DNA from: M3007 sp041741155
GTDB lineage: Bacteria > Bacteroidota > Bacteroidia > Chitinophagales > Saprospiraceae
NCBI GenBank assembly: GCA_041741155.1
Contig: JBGSKO010000154.1
Location: 1 to 64,000, forward strand
Length of the DNA stretch: 64,000 bases
Reading direction: 5' to 3'
Part shown: positions 16,053 through 24,087 of the stretch, piece after piece
How positions within the stretch are numbered: the stretch's first letter is position 1
Layout: every line of letters begins with the position of its first letter
Translations under genes and position numbers: made by a program
The notes under the pieces: generated by a model
The model's database searches: none
What the model was told of the DNA's origin: nothing
What the model saw: the letters and a program-made list of their open reading frames with translations, nothing else

Positions 16053-17675
16053 CTAACTCAACGCGATCCGCTGCGGTCCTTCAATCCATATTTTTTCCAA
16101 CCGGTAAATCCCGATCAGCGCCAGTACGCCGGCCAGAATTTGTGTGCTTGCCACATCGCCGCTAACGTACAGGGCCGTCGCGGGCAGTACGTTGCAGAGC
16201 AGCACCATAGTCCAGAATTCATTGCGATACCGTCCACTGGTGATCATTTTCACCACAGCCTTGGCATCCGATGTCGGGTGCGTGATGGTCAGTTCAGCGG
16301 CCAGCACAAACAGGTTGGCCACGATACCGAGGGCAAGTAAAAACGACGGCTGTCCATTCAGTTCCAGCACACCCAAACCTTCCAGCATCGCCAGGGCTGC
16401 TCCGCCGGCCATGACACTGTGTACGAGCATGTGCAAAGGCAAAATCGGGCTTTGCCAGAAATCGCGGCCCCGGGCTTGTGCAAACAAATAAGCTGTATAA
16501 ACCGCCACGACTACCGCCAAAAACACGCCCGGCAACACGAGCCAGACGGCGGTGCGCTCCCACTCGAGCCATGCGGCTATGAGTTGTAGCGTCAGCAAGC
16601 CGCCAAACAGCGTCAGCGCATAGCCGCCCCGTACCAGCCAGGAACGCCATTGCGGGCGCAGGATCACGTACAAAAACCGCTTCGGCTGGTCGAGGTCTTT
16701 GACCAGCAACGCTGTGGTAAGCACCAAAAACACCAGACTCGTACCCAACGACCAGCGCAGCAGGCTCCAGTCGGTGAAGGTTTCGTTTTGCCCGAGGAAA
16801 AGCAACATGCCGATCAGGTAGGCGCCCGCCGCCACCGCCTTGGTGGTCACGTACGCCGGCACTTCCCAGCCCCACAAGATGCCTTTGTCGGGGATGCCGT
16901 ACACGCGTTTGGCGTTTTGGCCGGTGAGCACCTCGATACTTTTGGGGGGGGCGAAATTGCCGGCGGCGGATTCCGGGACGACCGCCGCTGTCTTTTGCAT
17001 CAACTCCTGCACCACATCCTCTCCCTGCCAGGCCAGCCGCTCGGTGATGCGGGCGAAATGACCCACGCCGCGGGTTTGGGCGCTCCACAGATTGCCATCG
17101 GGTTGCTCGGCAGCCGTAGGCGAGAGCGAAAATTCATCGCCGTCAATGTAGTATAGATTGGGAATAGTCGCTTTTTCCGGCTTGCGCACCGTGGTTTGGT
17201 GGCGCGACAGCGTGGTACTGATCTCCGAGTTCGGGTCGTGCAGGTCGCCGGAAATAATGGCGTGCTCGGGGCACACCACTACGCAGGCAGGCTCCAGCCC
17301 CACGTCCACCCGGTGCGCGCAGTAATTGCACTTGGCCGCCGTGTGGGTATCGGGATCTATGTAGAGCGCATCGTACGGACAGGCCTGCATGCACGATTTA
17401 CAACCGATGCAGCGGTCCTTGTCGAAGTCAACGATACCATCGGGGCGGGTGTAGAGCGCCGTTACCGGACAGATTTCCACGCAGGGGGCATCGGTACAGT
17501 GGTTGCAACGCAGCACCGAAAATACGCGCCGGGTGTTTGGGAACGTGCCCTTTTCCACTTGTTTGACCCAGGTGCGAAACACCCCCACGGGCACCTCGTG
17601 TTCGCTTTTGCAAGCGGTCGTGCAGGCATGGCAGCCGATGCACTTGCGGTTGTCAATAATGAATCCGTATTTCAT
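16053..17675 (-). CDS. fused PsrB-PsrC/NrfC-NrfD-like iron-sulfur membrane oxidoreductase
   Basis: Residues 1-200 are a four-cluster ferredoxin subunit: CxxCxxCxxxC at 12-22, CxxC-x4-CxxxC at 57-69, CxxCxxCxxxC at 89-99 and a final group at 116-135. Residues from about 270 form an NrfD/PsrC-type quinol-oxidising membrane domain of about eight helices. The two subunits are normally separate genes; here they are one 540-aa chain. No molybdopterin catalytic subunit (PsrA, TtrA, DmsA type) is adjacent, so the reductase partner is elsewhere or this protein hands electrons to something else. A CGTGA-N6-TCACG palindrome at 17764 ties it to the Crp/Fnr-controlled sulfur genes. Confidence 0.85.
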   Translation of the reverse strand: MKYGFIIDNRKCIGCHACTTACKSEHEVPVGVFRTWVKQVEKGTFPNTRRVFSVLRCNHCTDAPCVEICPVTALYTRPDGIVDFDKDRCIGCKSCMQACPYDALYIDPDTHTAAKCNYCAHRVDVGLEPACVVVCPEHAIISGDLHDPNSEISTTLSRHQTTVRKPEKATIPNLYYIDGDEFSLSPTAAEQPDGNLWSAQTRGVGHFARITERLAWQGEDVVQELMQKTAAVVPESAAGNFAPPKSIEVLTGQNAKRVYGIPDKGILWGWEVPAYVTTKAVAAGAYLIGMLLFLGQNETFTDWSLLRWSLGTSLVFLVLTTALLVKDLDQPKRFLYVILRPQWRSWLVRGGYALTLFGGLLTLQLIAAWLEWERTAVWLVLPGVFLAVVVAVYTAYLFAQARGRDFWQSPILPLHMLVHSVMAGGAALAMLEGLGVLELNGQPSFLLALGIVANLFVLAAELTITHPTSDAKAVVKMITSGRYRNEFWTMVLLCNVLPATALYVSGDVASTQILAGVLALIGIYRLEKIWIEGPQRIALS

Positions 17676-17763
17676 GTGCAGAGTTGGTTTGTCTGATTTG
17701 TGGGGTCTGACACACGGCGTTACAACAAACGTCCTAAAGTTCCATGCGCTTCCAAACCTGTAC

Positions 17764-17779
17764 CGTGAAAAAATTCACG
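17764..17779. promoter_or_regulatory. Crp/Fnr-type palindrome, site 3
   Basis: CGTGA-AAAAAT-TCACG, extended to a 7-4-7 palindrome CCGTGAA-AAAA-TTCACGG (17763-17780), lies between the divergent PsrBC-like and GMC genes. It matches the pattern of the two sites at 23004 and 24118. At the spacing used by those sites the leftward -7 would be AACTTTAG, a poor match, so activation from this site is less certain. Confidence 0.5.
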
Positions 17780-17804
17780 GCGACCTCGTTTCTTTGTCAC
17801 TGCA

Positions 17805-19409
17805 ATGGAACACAAAATGGATTACGATTACATCATTATCGGCAGTGGTTTTGGCGGTTCGGTGAGCGCTTTGCGCCTGTCTGAAAAAGGCTACAAGATA
17901 CTCGTCATCGAGAAAGGAAAGTGGTATCGGGCAGAAGATTTTGCACGCACCAACTGGCAATTGCATAAATGGCTCTGGGCGCCCGCGCTGCGCTGGTTTG
18001 GCATCATGAAAATCACCATTTTCAGGCACGTGGGGTTTATTTCCGGTACGGGGGTTGGTGGCGGCTCGCTGGTATATGCGAACACGTTGCCCGTGCCCAA
18101 AACCGCTTTTTTCCAGTCGGGTAGTTGGAAAAACCTCGCCGACTGGCAAACGGAACTCGTCCCGCACTACGATACTGCCCGCCGGATGCTCGGCGCCGCA
18201 CCCAATCCGCACTTGTTCGACAACGACCATGCCCTGCAAACGCTTTCCCGCGACATCGGCCAGGAGGCCCACTTTGGCCCCACCACCGTGGCCGTCCACT
18301 TCGGCGAGCCGCGCAAAACGGTCCCCGACCCCTATTTTGACGGTCGGGGGCCCGACCGCACAGGCTGCCATTTCTGCGGCAGCTGCATGACCGGCTGTCG
18401 CCACAACGCCAAAAATACGCTCGACAAAAACTACCTCCACCTCGCACAGCTGCACGGTGCCGAAATCCTTGCCGAACACGAAGTGACCGATGTGCGACCA
18501 ATCCCCCCCACCTCCCTGAAGGAGGGAGGTGTATCGGACGTTTTTGATGGGAGCCACGGATACGAAGTAATTTTTCGGCCCAGCACGCGACTCTTCGGAA
18601 AACCCAAACGCTTGCGCACGCGCGGCGTGGTGTTTGCCGGAGGCGTACTCGGCACGATCGGTTTGTTGCTGAAACTTAAAAAAACATCTTTGCCGCGCTT
18701 GTCCGACAAAGTGGGCCAGGATGTGCGCACCAACAACGAGAGCCTCATCATGGTCACCCAGCTGGACGGCAACGACGACCTCTCACAGGGCGTAGCCATC
18801 GGCTCCATCCTGCACCCCGACGCCGACAGCCACCTCGAAGTGTGCCGCTACGGCACGGGGTCGGGTGCGTGGCGACTGTCGCTATTCCCGTATGTGGAAG
18901 GGAAAAATATGGTCGTGCGGCTGCTGCGCATTTTCGGGGAAATCCTCCGGCACCCGCGCGCCTGGTGGAAATACGCCTGGGTAAAAGACTGGGCAAAAAA
19001 AACCACCATCCTCCTGTTTATGCAAACCCTGGACAGCACGGTCACCTTCACCCGCAGCCGTTTCGGCGGAATGCGCACGGCGGTGGTGGGGCAGGAAAAG
19101 CCCACCGCATTTATTCCCCGCGCCACCGAACTGGCCCGGAAAATGGAAAAAATTCTGAAGGGTAAAGCCACAGCGTTTTTCCTCACCCCACTGGCCGGCA
19201 TTCCAGGAACAGCCCACATTTTGGGCGGGGCAGTCATGGGTGAAACGCCGGAAGAAGGCGTTATTGACCGGAACAACAAGGTGTTTGGCTACCAAAACAT
19301 GCTGGTATGCGATGGTTCCATGATCTCCGCGAACCCGGGCGTGAACCCGTCGCTGACGATCACAGCGATTTCGGAGCGGGCAATGGAGCAGATTCCGCCA
19401 CATCAGTAG
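17805..19409 (+). CDS. GMC-family FAD oxidoreductase (cholesterol oxidase-like)
   Basis: The product is 534 aa from ATG 17805 (MEHKMDYDY) or 530 from 17817. It opens with the FAD-binding GSGFGGS dinucleotide motif and ends with GGAVMG...VCDGSMISANPGVNPSLTI, the GMC C-terminal signature. Near residues 187-197 it has CxxCxxCxxxC (GCHFCGSCMTGCRHNAKNTL), found in a bacterial branch of this family, suggesting an extra iron-sulfur cluster. The substrate is probably a hydrophobic alcohol or sterol-like compound, but cannot be fixed. About residues 233-245 are encoded by an inserted hairpin repeat. It is divergent from the PsrBC-like gene. Confidence 0.88.
   Translation: MEHKMDYDYIIIGSGFGGSVSALRLSEKGYKILVIEKGKWYRAEDFARTNWQLHKWLWAPALRWFGIMKITIFRHVGFISGTGVGGGSLVYANTLPVPKTAFFQSGSWKNLADWQTELVPHYDTARRMLGAAPNPHLFDNDHALQTLSRDIGQEAHFGPTTVAVHFGEPRKTVPDPYFDGRGPDRTGCHFCGSCMTGCRHNAKNTLDKNYLHLAQLHGAEILAEHEVTDVRPIPPTSLKEGGVSDVFDGSHGYEVIFRPSTRLFGKPKRLRTRGVVFAGGVLGTIGLLLKLKKTSLPRLSDKVGQDVRTNNESLIMVTQLDGNDDLSQGVAIGSILHPDADSHLEVCRYGTGSGAWRLSLFPYVEGKNMVVRLLRIFGEILRHPRAWWKYAWVKDWAKKTTILLFMQTLDSTVTFTRSRFGGMRTAVVGQEKPTAFIPRATELARKMEKILKGKATAFFLTPLAGIPGTAHILGGAVMGETPEEGVIDRNNKVFGYQNMLVCDGSMISANPGVNPSLTITAISERAMEQIPPHQ
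18509..18531. repeat. hairpin repeat inserted in the GMC coding frame
   Basis: CACCTCCCT (18509-18517) and AGGGAGGTG (18523-18531) form a perfect 9-bp stem around GAAGG. The element is read through as PPTSLKEGGVSD in the GMC protein, between two beta-strand-like segments, and keeps the frame. The composition differs sharply from its flanks. It has the form of a REP-like mobile hairpin. Confidence 0.55.
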
Positions 19410-19417
19410 GCACTCAC

Positions 19418-19606
19418 GAAGCCGACCCGGACGGGGTAGTCTCATAAGTCGGAATCTGAATGCCCGAGTTGAATAATGTTTTCGTTTTACCTCCAGACCT
19501 TCCAGGTTTTAAAACCTGGAAGGTCTAACTCTCGAGAAAAGCAAGCATTCAATACCCGCGCAAATATATTTTTGACTTAAGAGACAGCCTCGTCTGGGTA
19601 GGCAAC
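19418..19606. mobile_element. MITE-like element, 189 bp
   Basis: The 33-bp ends (19418-19450 and the complement of 19574-19606) match at 25 of 33 positions by hand alignment, sharing ACCC-GACG-GG and GTCTC-TAAGTC blocks. The interior is AT-rich, non-coding and contains a perfect 32-bp palindrome. The element sits exactly in the gap between the convergent GMC and thioredoxin genes. No target-site duplication is obvious. Confidence 0.5.
19495..19526. terminator. perfect 32-bp palindrome, probable bidirectional terminator/REP
   Basis: A perfect 16+16 palindrome centred at 19510/19511 (half-site AGACCTTCCAGGTTTT). It is placed between convergent genes, and the hairpin would form on either strand. 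It may terminate both the GMC and the thioredoxin transcripts, or be an independent REP-like repeat. Confidence 0.5.
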
Positions 19607-19662
19607 CGCAATACTTTTCCCGAAAATCCTTGTGGCTGTTTCGGCACGCATCCAGCGTTATT

Positions 19663-20151
19663 TTACTTCAATTTGCGCACGTGCTCGCCCATTTTCTGTA
19701 GCCGTCTAGCCGTTGTCATGCCCAAAACCCGCTCCTGCTCGGCGCCCGTGGCATCCAGAAACACCAGCGTGGGGTAGCCTTTTATGTCAAATTTTTTGGC
19801 TAGCGCAATGCCTTCCCCTTTCTCGGCATTCACTTTCAGGTTGACAAAATTTTCGTTGAGGTATGTGGCCAGCGCAGCGTCGGTGAACACATCCCGGTCC
19901 ATTACTTTGCAAGGGCCACACCAACTGGTGTAAAAATCCAGGAACACCGGTCGGCCGGCAAGTTTGGCACTATCCAGGCGACCGGCAAAGGCATCGGTAT
20001 AAAACGCCAGTTTGCGTTGTTCGAAGGTTTGTTTGTTCTGTAGCGGCGATGCAACGGCAATGCGGTATTTGCAGGCCTGCACAGACACCATGAACAGCAA
20101 TACAGCCGCAGCTGTGGTTTTGAACGACATAAAGGCAGTTCTTTTTTTCAT
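19663..20151 (-). CDS. thioredoxin-fold lipoprotein
   Basis: ATG 20151 (MKKRTAFMSFKTTAAAVLL) gives 162 aa with a signal peptide and a lipobox-like VQAC, so the protein is probably lipid-anchored in the periplasm. The active site is SWCGPCKVMDRDVF, a classical CGPC thioredoxin motif, in a fold ending GYPTLVFLDATG. The expected role is thiol-disulfide exchange outside the cytoplasm. The longer frame to 20325 crosses the terminator of the upstream operon and is rejected. It is in the sulfur island but transcribed separately, since a terminator stands between it and the YeeE pair. Confidence 0.85.
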   Translation of the reverse strand: MKKRTAFMSFKTTAAAVLLFMVSVQACKYRIAVASPLQNKQTFEQRKLAFYTDAFAGRLDSAKLAGRPVFLDFYTSWCGPCKVMDRDVFTDAALATYLNENFVNLKVNAEKGEGIALAKKFDIKGYPTLVFLDATGAEQERVLGMTTARRLQKMGEHVRKLK

Positions 20152-20230
20152 AAAAATAATGTGTTTGGATATGTGTCCTGTCTGGATTCCAAACAGCGCA
20201 CGCTGGTTGCCCGCCGATGAAAAACAAAAC

Positions 20231-20258
20231 GGGCCGCCCCGGAAAACCGGAACGACCC
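20231..20258 (-). terminator. intrinsic terminator of the persulfide/YeeE operon
   Basis: On the minus strand GGGTCGTTCCGG (20258-20247), a 4-nt loop and CCGGGGCGGCCC (20242-20231) form a 12-bp stem using G-U pairs, followed by GTTTTGTTTTT. It lies 84 bp downstream of the second YeeE gene and separates that operon from the thioredoxin gene. Confidence 0.75.
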
Positions 20259-20341
20259 ATCTATTTTTGGTAAGTGTTTGTGTGGTTGGTAGCTTGTGTG
20301 TTCTTGTATTTAGGTGTTCAAACACCCCATCACGAAGCTAC

Positions 20342-20857
20342 TCAAACCGGCAGCCGATCCCGGAAGTACCCGTACACCCAGGTGCCGGCGATAGCGCTCA
20401 GCAGGGTTACGATGATGACCAGTGCTCCGGTACCGATTTGTGCGAACAGTGGACCCGGGCAAGCGCCCGTCATGGCCCAGCCGAGGCCAAAGATGGTACC
20501 CCCGATGATCTGGCCTTTATTGAACGTTTTGTCCGTAAAGGTGATCGGCTCGCCGTCAATGGTGCGGGCTTTGAATTTTTTAATCAGAAATACTGAAATA
20601 GCGCCTACAACTACGCCGGTGCCGATTACGCCGTACATGTGAAACGACTCCAGACGGAACATTTCCTGAATGCGGAACCAGGAGATAATCTCGGCTTTCA
20701 CGAACGTGATGCCAAAAAAGATACCCACCAGCGTATATTTCAGATAGTGCCACCACGGGTGCGGCACGTCGGATTCGCTTGCGTTCGTAACGAGCAAGGA
20801 TTTCACTTCGGAATCCGTTTCGGCGGGTGCTGATTGATTGAATGCTGTATTTTTCAT
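20342..20857 (-). CDS. YeeE/YedE-family (sulfur transport) membrane protein, second subunit
   Basis: The 171-aa protein has an N-terminal cytoplasmic stretch and about four membrane helices. The conserved motif GACPGPLFAQIG with one essential-looking cysteine marks the DUF395/YeeE-YedE family, whose members move thiosulfate or sulfur-related thiols through relays of cysteines. It follows the other YeeE half by 16 bp, so the two together make the usual two-cysteine transporter split in two chains. The upstream persulfide dioxygenase gene suggests import or handling of reactive sulfur. Confidence 0.85.
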   Translation of the reverse strand: MKNTAFNQSAPAETDSEVKSLLVTNASESDVPHPWWHYLKYTLVGIFFGITFVKAEIISWFRIQEMFRLESFHMYGVIGTGVVVGAISVFLIKKFKARTIDGEPITFTDKTFNKGQIIGGTIFGLGWAMTGACPGPLFAQIGTGALVIIVTLLSAIAGTWVYGYFRDRLPV

Positions 20858-20873
20858 GTGTGCTGGAGTCCTT

Positions 20874-21434
20874 TTATAGTGCCAAAATGAACGGGAGAAT
20901 CAGATGGGTCATCAGAAAGCCGCCAACCATAAAGAATATCGTGGCGACCAGCGAAGGCCATTGCAAGGTGGAGAGTCCCATGATCGCATGACCGGACGTG
21001 CAGCCACCGGCATAGCGGGAGCCGAATCCGACCAGAAATCCGCCGACCACCATGAGGACGAACCCCCGCACAGTCAACAAGCTATCCCAGCTGAACAAGT
21101 CGGCCGGCACTAGTCCGTCAATATTGGTTACCCCGACAGCGGCCAGATCATTGACCAGATTGGGATGTACCTGAATGGGGTTGGGGTCTTTCAACCATAA
21201 GGTGGAGATGACGCCGCCGAGGATAATACCGACAACGAAAAACAGGTTCCAGGTCTCCTTTTTCCAGTCGTACTTGAAAAAGGGGATGTTGGCAGGAATA
21301 CAGGCAGCGCAGATGTGGCGCAAGTTGCCCGAAATGCCAAACTGTTTGTTGCCCAGAAAAAGGAGGATGGGTACGGTCAGGCCGACGAAAATGCCGGCTA
21401 CCCACCAGGACCAAGGTTGTGTTAGAAGTTCCAT
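20874..21434 (-). CDS. YeeE/YedE-family (sulfur transport) membrane protein, first subunit
   Basis: The 186-aa protein has about five membrane helices and the signature RYAGGCTSGHAIMGLS with the conserved cysteine, plus ICAACIP near residue 40. It is the first half of a split YeeE/YedE transporter with the downstream 171-aa protein. It starts 11 bp after the persulfide dioxygenase-rhodanese gene and is surely in the same operon. Thiosulfate or polysulfide is the likely cargo, from family knowledge only. Confidence 0.87.
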   Translation of the reverse strand: MELLTQPWSWWVAGIFVGLTVPILLFLGNKQFGISGNLRHICAACIPANIPFFKYDWKKETWNLFFVVGIILGGVISTLWLKDPNPIQVHPNLVNDLAAVGVTNIDGLVPADLFSWDSLLTVRGFVLMVVGGFLVGFGSRYAGGCTSGHAIMGLSTLQWPSLVATIFFMVGGFLMTHLILPFILAL

Positions 21435-21445
21435 ATTTTAAAGTT

Positions 21446-22864
21446 TTAGAGCAATGTGCTCGGACAAACGTAGTCCGTTATGTTGAATTTTTCGCTTTCC
21501 TTGAGTGCTTTGAACCCGCCCTGTACCTCCACGAGGTTTTCGTAGCCGCGGGCGCGCAGGATGCTGGTAAAGATCATGGACCGGTAGCCGCCGGCGCAGT
21601 GGATATAGGTGGTCGCTTCTTTGGGCATGAGCAGCATGGAGTCGTTGACAAAATCCAGCGGTGCGTTTTCAGCCTCTTCGAGGCGTTCGCTGTCGTACTC
21701 GCTTTTTTTGCGCACATCGAACACAGGTGCATTCGGATCGGCGGCGAGGCGTTCGGCAAATTCATCCGGAGTAATACTTTCGATGGTATCCACTTCCAGA
21801 CCTGCGGCTTTCCAGGCATCTATACCGCCGGCGAGATACCCGAGGCAGTAATCGTAGCCTACGCGGGCGAGGCGGGTGACCACCTCTTCTTCGCGGCCGG
21901 CTTCGGCAATGATGAGGAGCTCCTGTTTCACATCAGGGATAAGGGCGCCTACCCACGGGGCAAACTGGCCGTCAATACCGATGAAAATGGAGTTAGGCAC
22001 GAAGCCTTTGGCAAAAACCTGCTGGTCGCGGGTATCGAGGATGAGTGCGCCGGTTTCGTTGGCTGCCGCCTCAAAAGCGCGGGGCGAAAGTGCCTGTGTG
22101 CCGCGTTTCACCACCTCGTCTATGCTGTCGTAACCGTGTTTGTTGAGCGCTACATTGAGTGGGAAATAGGCCGGTGGCGGCATCAGTCCGGTGGTTACCT
22201 CTTTGACAAATTCCGCCTTGGTCATGTTGGCGCGCAAGGCGTAGTTGGTCTCTTTTTGGTGGCCGAGGGTATCGAATGTTTCCTTGGACATGTTTTTGCC
22301 GCAGGCAGAACCGGCGCCATGGGCTGGATACACGATCAGGTCATCGGACAGGGGCATAATCTTGTTGCGCAGCGAATCAAAAAGCGTTTCAGCCAATTGC
22401 TCCTGCGTCATGTGGGCGGCTTTTTGAGCCAGGTCGGGGCGGCCCACGTCGCCGATAAAGAGCGTATCGCCGGAGAACAGGGCTATTTGTTTGCCGTTTT
22501 CATCCAGCAGGAGGTAGCAGGTACTTTCCATGGTATGGCCCGGAGTGTGCAGCACGCGGAACGTCAGCTTGCCCACTTTAAATTCCTCGCCGTCTGTGGC
22601 TATGTGTGCCTCGAACGAAGGATTTGCCGTCGGGCCGTACACGATGGGTGCGCCGGTTTTGTGGCTCAGGTCAATATGCCCGCTGACAAAGTCGGCGTGA
22701 AAGTGCGTTTCAAAGACGTACTTGATCCTGGCGTTGTCCTTTTCGGCTTTTTCGATATACGAAGCCACCTCGCGGAGGGGATCAATTACGACCGCCTCGC
22801 CCGCACTTTCGATGTAGTAGGCGCCTTGAGCTAAACAGCCGGTATAGATTTGTTCAATATTCAT
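21446..22864 (-). CDS. persulfide dioxygenase-like MBL hydrolase fused to two rhodanese domains
   Basis: Residues 1-240 are a metallo-beta-lactamase fold of the ETHE1/persulfide dioxygenase type: THFHADF metal motif (about 53-59), HTPGHTMEST, FSGDTLFIGDVGRPDL and YPAHGAGS. Two rhodanese domains follow. In the first (about 260-350) the catalytic loop reads IIAEAGREEE and lacks cysteine; in the second (about 370-465) YIHCAGGYRSM supplies the active cysteine. The C-terminal CPSTLL tail is common in these fusions. The enzyme should oxidise glutathione-like persulfides to sulfite and transfer sulfane sulfur. The gene heads the operon and has a Crp/Fnr-type promoter. Confidence 0.92.
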   Translation of the reverse strand: MNIEQIYTGCLAQGAYYIESAGEAVVIDPLREVASYIEKAEKDNARIKYVFETHFHADFVSGHIDLSHKTGAPIVYGPTANPSFEAHIATDGEEFKVGKLTFRVLHTPGHTMESTCYLLLDENGKQIALFSGDTLFIGDVGRPDLAQKAAHMTQEQLAETLFDSLRNKIMPLSDDLIVYPAHGAGSACGKNMSKETFDTLGHQKETNYALRANMTKAEFVKEVTTGLMPPPAYFPLNVALNKHGYDSIDEVVKRGTQALSPRAFEAAANETGALILDTRDQQVFAKGFVPNSIFIGIDGQFAPWVGALIPDVKQELLIIAEAGREEEVVTRLARVGYDYCLGYLAGGIDAWKAAGLEVDTIESITPDEFAERLAADPNAPVFDVRKKSEYDSERLEEAENAPLDFVNDSMLLMPKEATTYIHCAGGYRSMIFTSILRARGYENLVEVQGGFKALKESEKFNITDYVCPSTLL

Positions 22865-22886
22865 GTGCGCGGTTTTTTTATTAAAT

Positions 22887-22940
22887 CCGATTGATTCGAT
22901 AGGTCCGATTGATTCGATTATTCCGATTGATTCGATTGTT
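22887..22940 (+). repeat. three 18-bp tandem repeats in the leader
   Basis: CCGATTGATTCGAT plus four variable bases, three times without spacing (22887-22904, 22905-22922, 22923-22940). They lie between the promoter and start codon of the persulfide dioxygenase gene. The unit contains the same GATTGATTC word as the 9-bp array at 24766-24850. Confidence 0.7.
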
Positions 22941-22973
22941 CAAATTCTGCGTCAGGTTGGCTAGAATTTTGCG

Positions 22974-23019
22974 CAAAAGTAGCCGGGGCGGTTTCAAAAA
23001 TTTCGTGACATGCGTCACG
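22974..23019 (-). promoter_or_regulatory. Crp/Fnr site 1 and -7 box of the persulfide dioxygenase operon
   Basis: CGTGAC-ATGC-GTCACG (23004-23019) is a perfect 6-4-6 palindrome. Its centre (23011.5) is 37.5 bp from the last base of the minus-strand -7 element TACTTTTG (22981-22974). A start site near 22970 would put the palindrome at about -41.5, the class II activator position. No good -33 TTTG at normal spacing is present, as expected for an activated promoter. Confidence 0.7.
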
Positions 23020-23109
23020 CAGTAGCAATTCGGTGCGAAAATAGGAGACTTGCGGTATTTTTTGACAGGATCGACAAGATTTGAAGGGCTAACTGTCATT
23101 TATAAAAAG

Positions 23110-23174
23110 TTGCACCGCAAAGACACAGCGACAGCGAGTATTTAATTCAAAAATTCGGCGTCGCTGTGGTGCAA
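23110..23174. terminator. long hairpin downstream of the TSUP gene
   Basis: TTGCAC (23110-23115) with GTGCAA (23169-23174) and CACAGCGAC (23124-23132) with GTCGCTGTG (23160-23168) form a bulged 15-bp stem 22 bp after the TSUP stop. It probably ends the crp-TSUP transcript. Without a T-run on the minus strand, a REP-like repeat is an alternative. Confidence 0.5.
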
Positions 23175-23196
23175 TACAATTTGGGGGAGTTTGTTT

Positions 23197-24018
23197 TTAA
23201 TGTCCCGCCATAGCGGCCGGATTCAGGAACAACTCCCGCACCAGGATATAAATCCCCATAACCAATACGAACCAGCCAAACGCTTTTTGAAGTTTCACAC
23301 CGTCCACGTTGCGGCTGAAGCGGTTGCCGATAAAGATACCGGCGATAGCGAGCGCCGTAACGGAGCCGAGCAGCAGCCAGTCGAAGTGGTAATGGTTGAT
23401 GTCTCCCAAAAAGCCGAACAATGATTTGGCGGCAATGATGAGCAGGGAGGTGCCTACGGCTTGTTTCATAGGGAGTTTACTGAACAACACCAGGGCTGGA
23501 ATAATCAAAAACCCGCCGCCGGCGCCTACCAAACCAGTCAAAACGCCCACTACCGCGCCTTCAAGCAGGATCATCGGATAGTTAAACACTTGCTGAGCGA
23601 CAGGCTCCGAAGTACTGCCGTTTTTCTTGGTCCGAATCATGGAGATGGACGCAAACACCATCAGCACGGCAAACAAAGCCATGATGAACATGGGTTTGGT
23701 GACCGCCAGACTTCCCACGGCGAAAATAGGATCCGGGATGAGCGGTACCAGCCACGCCCGGGTGATGTACACTGCTACAATGGACGGAATACCGAAAATA
23801 ACCGCCGTCTTGAGGTTGACTAAGTGCTCCCGATACTTGGGAAACGTGCCGACCAAACTGGTCGCACCGACAATAAATAAAGAATAGGCGGTGGCCACGA
23901 TGGGGTCCACACCAAAAAGATACACTAAAACCGGGACGGTAAGGATGCTGCCGCCCCCGCCAATGAGACCAAGAGACACGCCGATCAGTGCCGACGCGAG
24001 GTAACCTGCGATAGCCAT
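23197..24018 (-). CDS. TSUP (TauE/SafE) sulfite/sulfonate exporter-like permease
   Basis: The 273-aa protein has two halves, each starting with a glycine-rich motif: GLIGGGGSILTVPVLVY near residue 20 and VGAGGGFLIIPALVLF near 170, about eight helices in all. This is the TSUP family, which exports or imports sulfite, thiosulfate or organosulfonates across the inner membrane. It is flanked by the persulfide dioxygenase operon and the Crp/Fnr gene, so export of sulfite made by persulfide oxidation is the natural inference. Its promoter has a Crp/Fnr palindrome at the same spacing as that of the dioxygenase operon. Confidence 0.9.
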   Translation of the reverse strand: MAIAGYLASALIGVSLGLIGGGGSILTVPVLVYLFGVDPIVATAYSLFIVGATSLVGTFPKYREHLVNLKTAVIFGIPSIVAVYITRAWLVPLIPDPIFAVGSLAVTKPMFIMALFAVLMVFASISMIRTKKNGSTSEPVAQQVFNYPMILLEGAVVGVLTGLVGAGGGFLIIPALVLFSKLPMKQAVGTSLLIIAAKSLFGFLGDINHYHFDWLLLGSVTALAIAGIFIGNRFSRNVDGVKLQKAFGWFVLVMGIYILVRELFLNPAAMAGH

Positions 24019-24087
24019 TTCTTAAGTTGAGATAAGTGGAAAAAGTTGAAAAAAGGGTTGCGAATGCGTCGCAATTCAAATCTGCTG

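Noticed and set aside
16294..17088. A 264-codon open frame on the minus strand
   Set aside because: It overlaps the PsrBC-like gene in another frame, is low in coding sense (Arg/Pro/Gly rich) and lacks any family motif; it is a shadow of a GC-rich gene.
17719..17741. A class II activator promoter for the PsrBC-like gene at site 3
   Set aside because: The element at the right distance (AACTTTAG) fits the -7 consensus poorly; only the palindrome is reported with confidence.
22881..23099. A 72-codon frame on the minus strand
   Set aside because: It reads through the tandem repeats (NNRINRNNRINR) and the Crp/Fnr promoter; not a gene.
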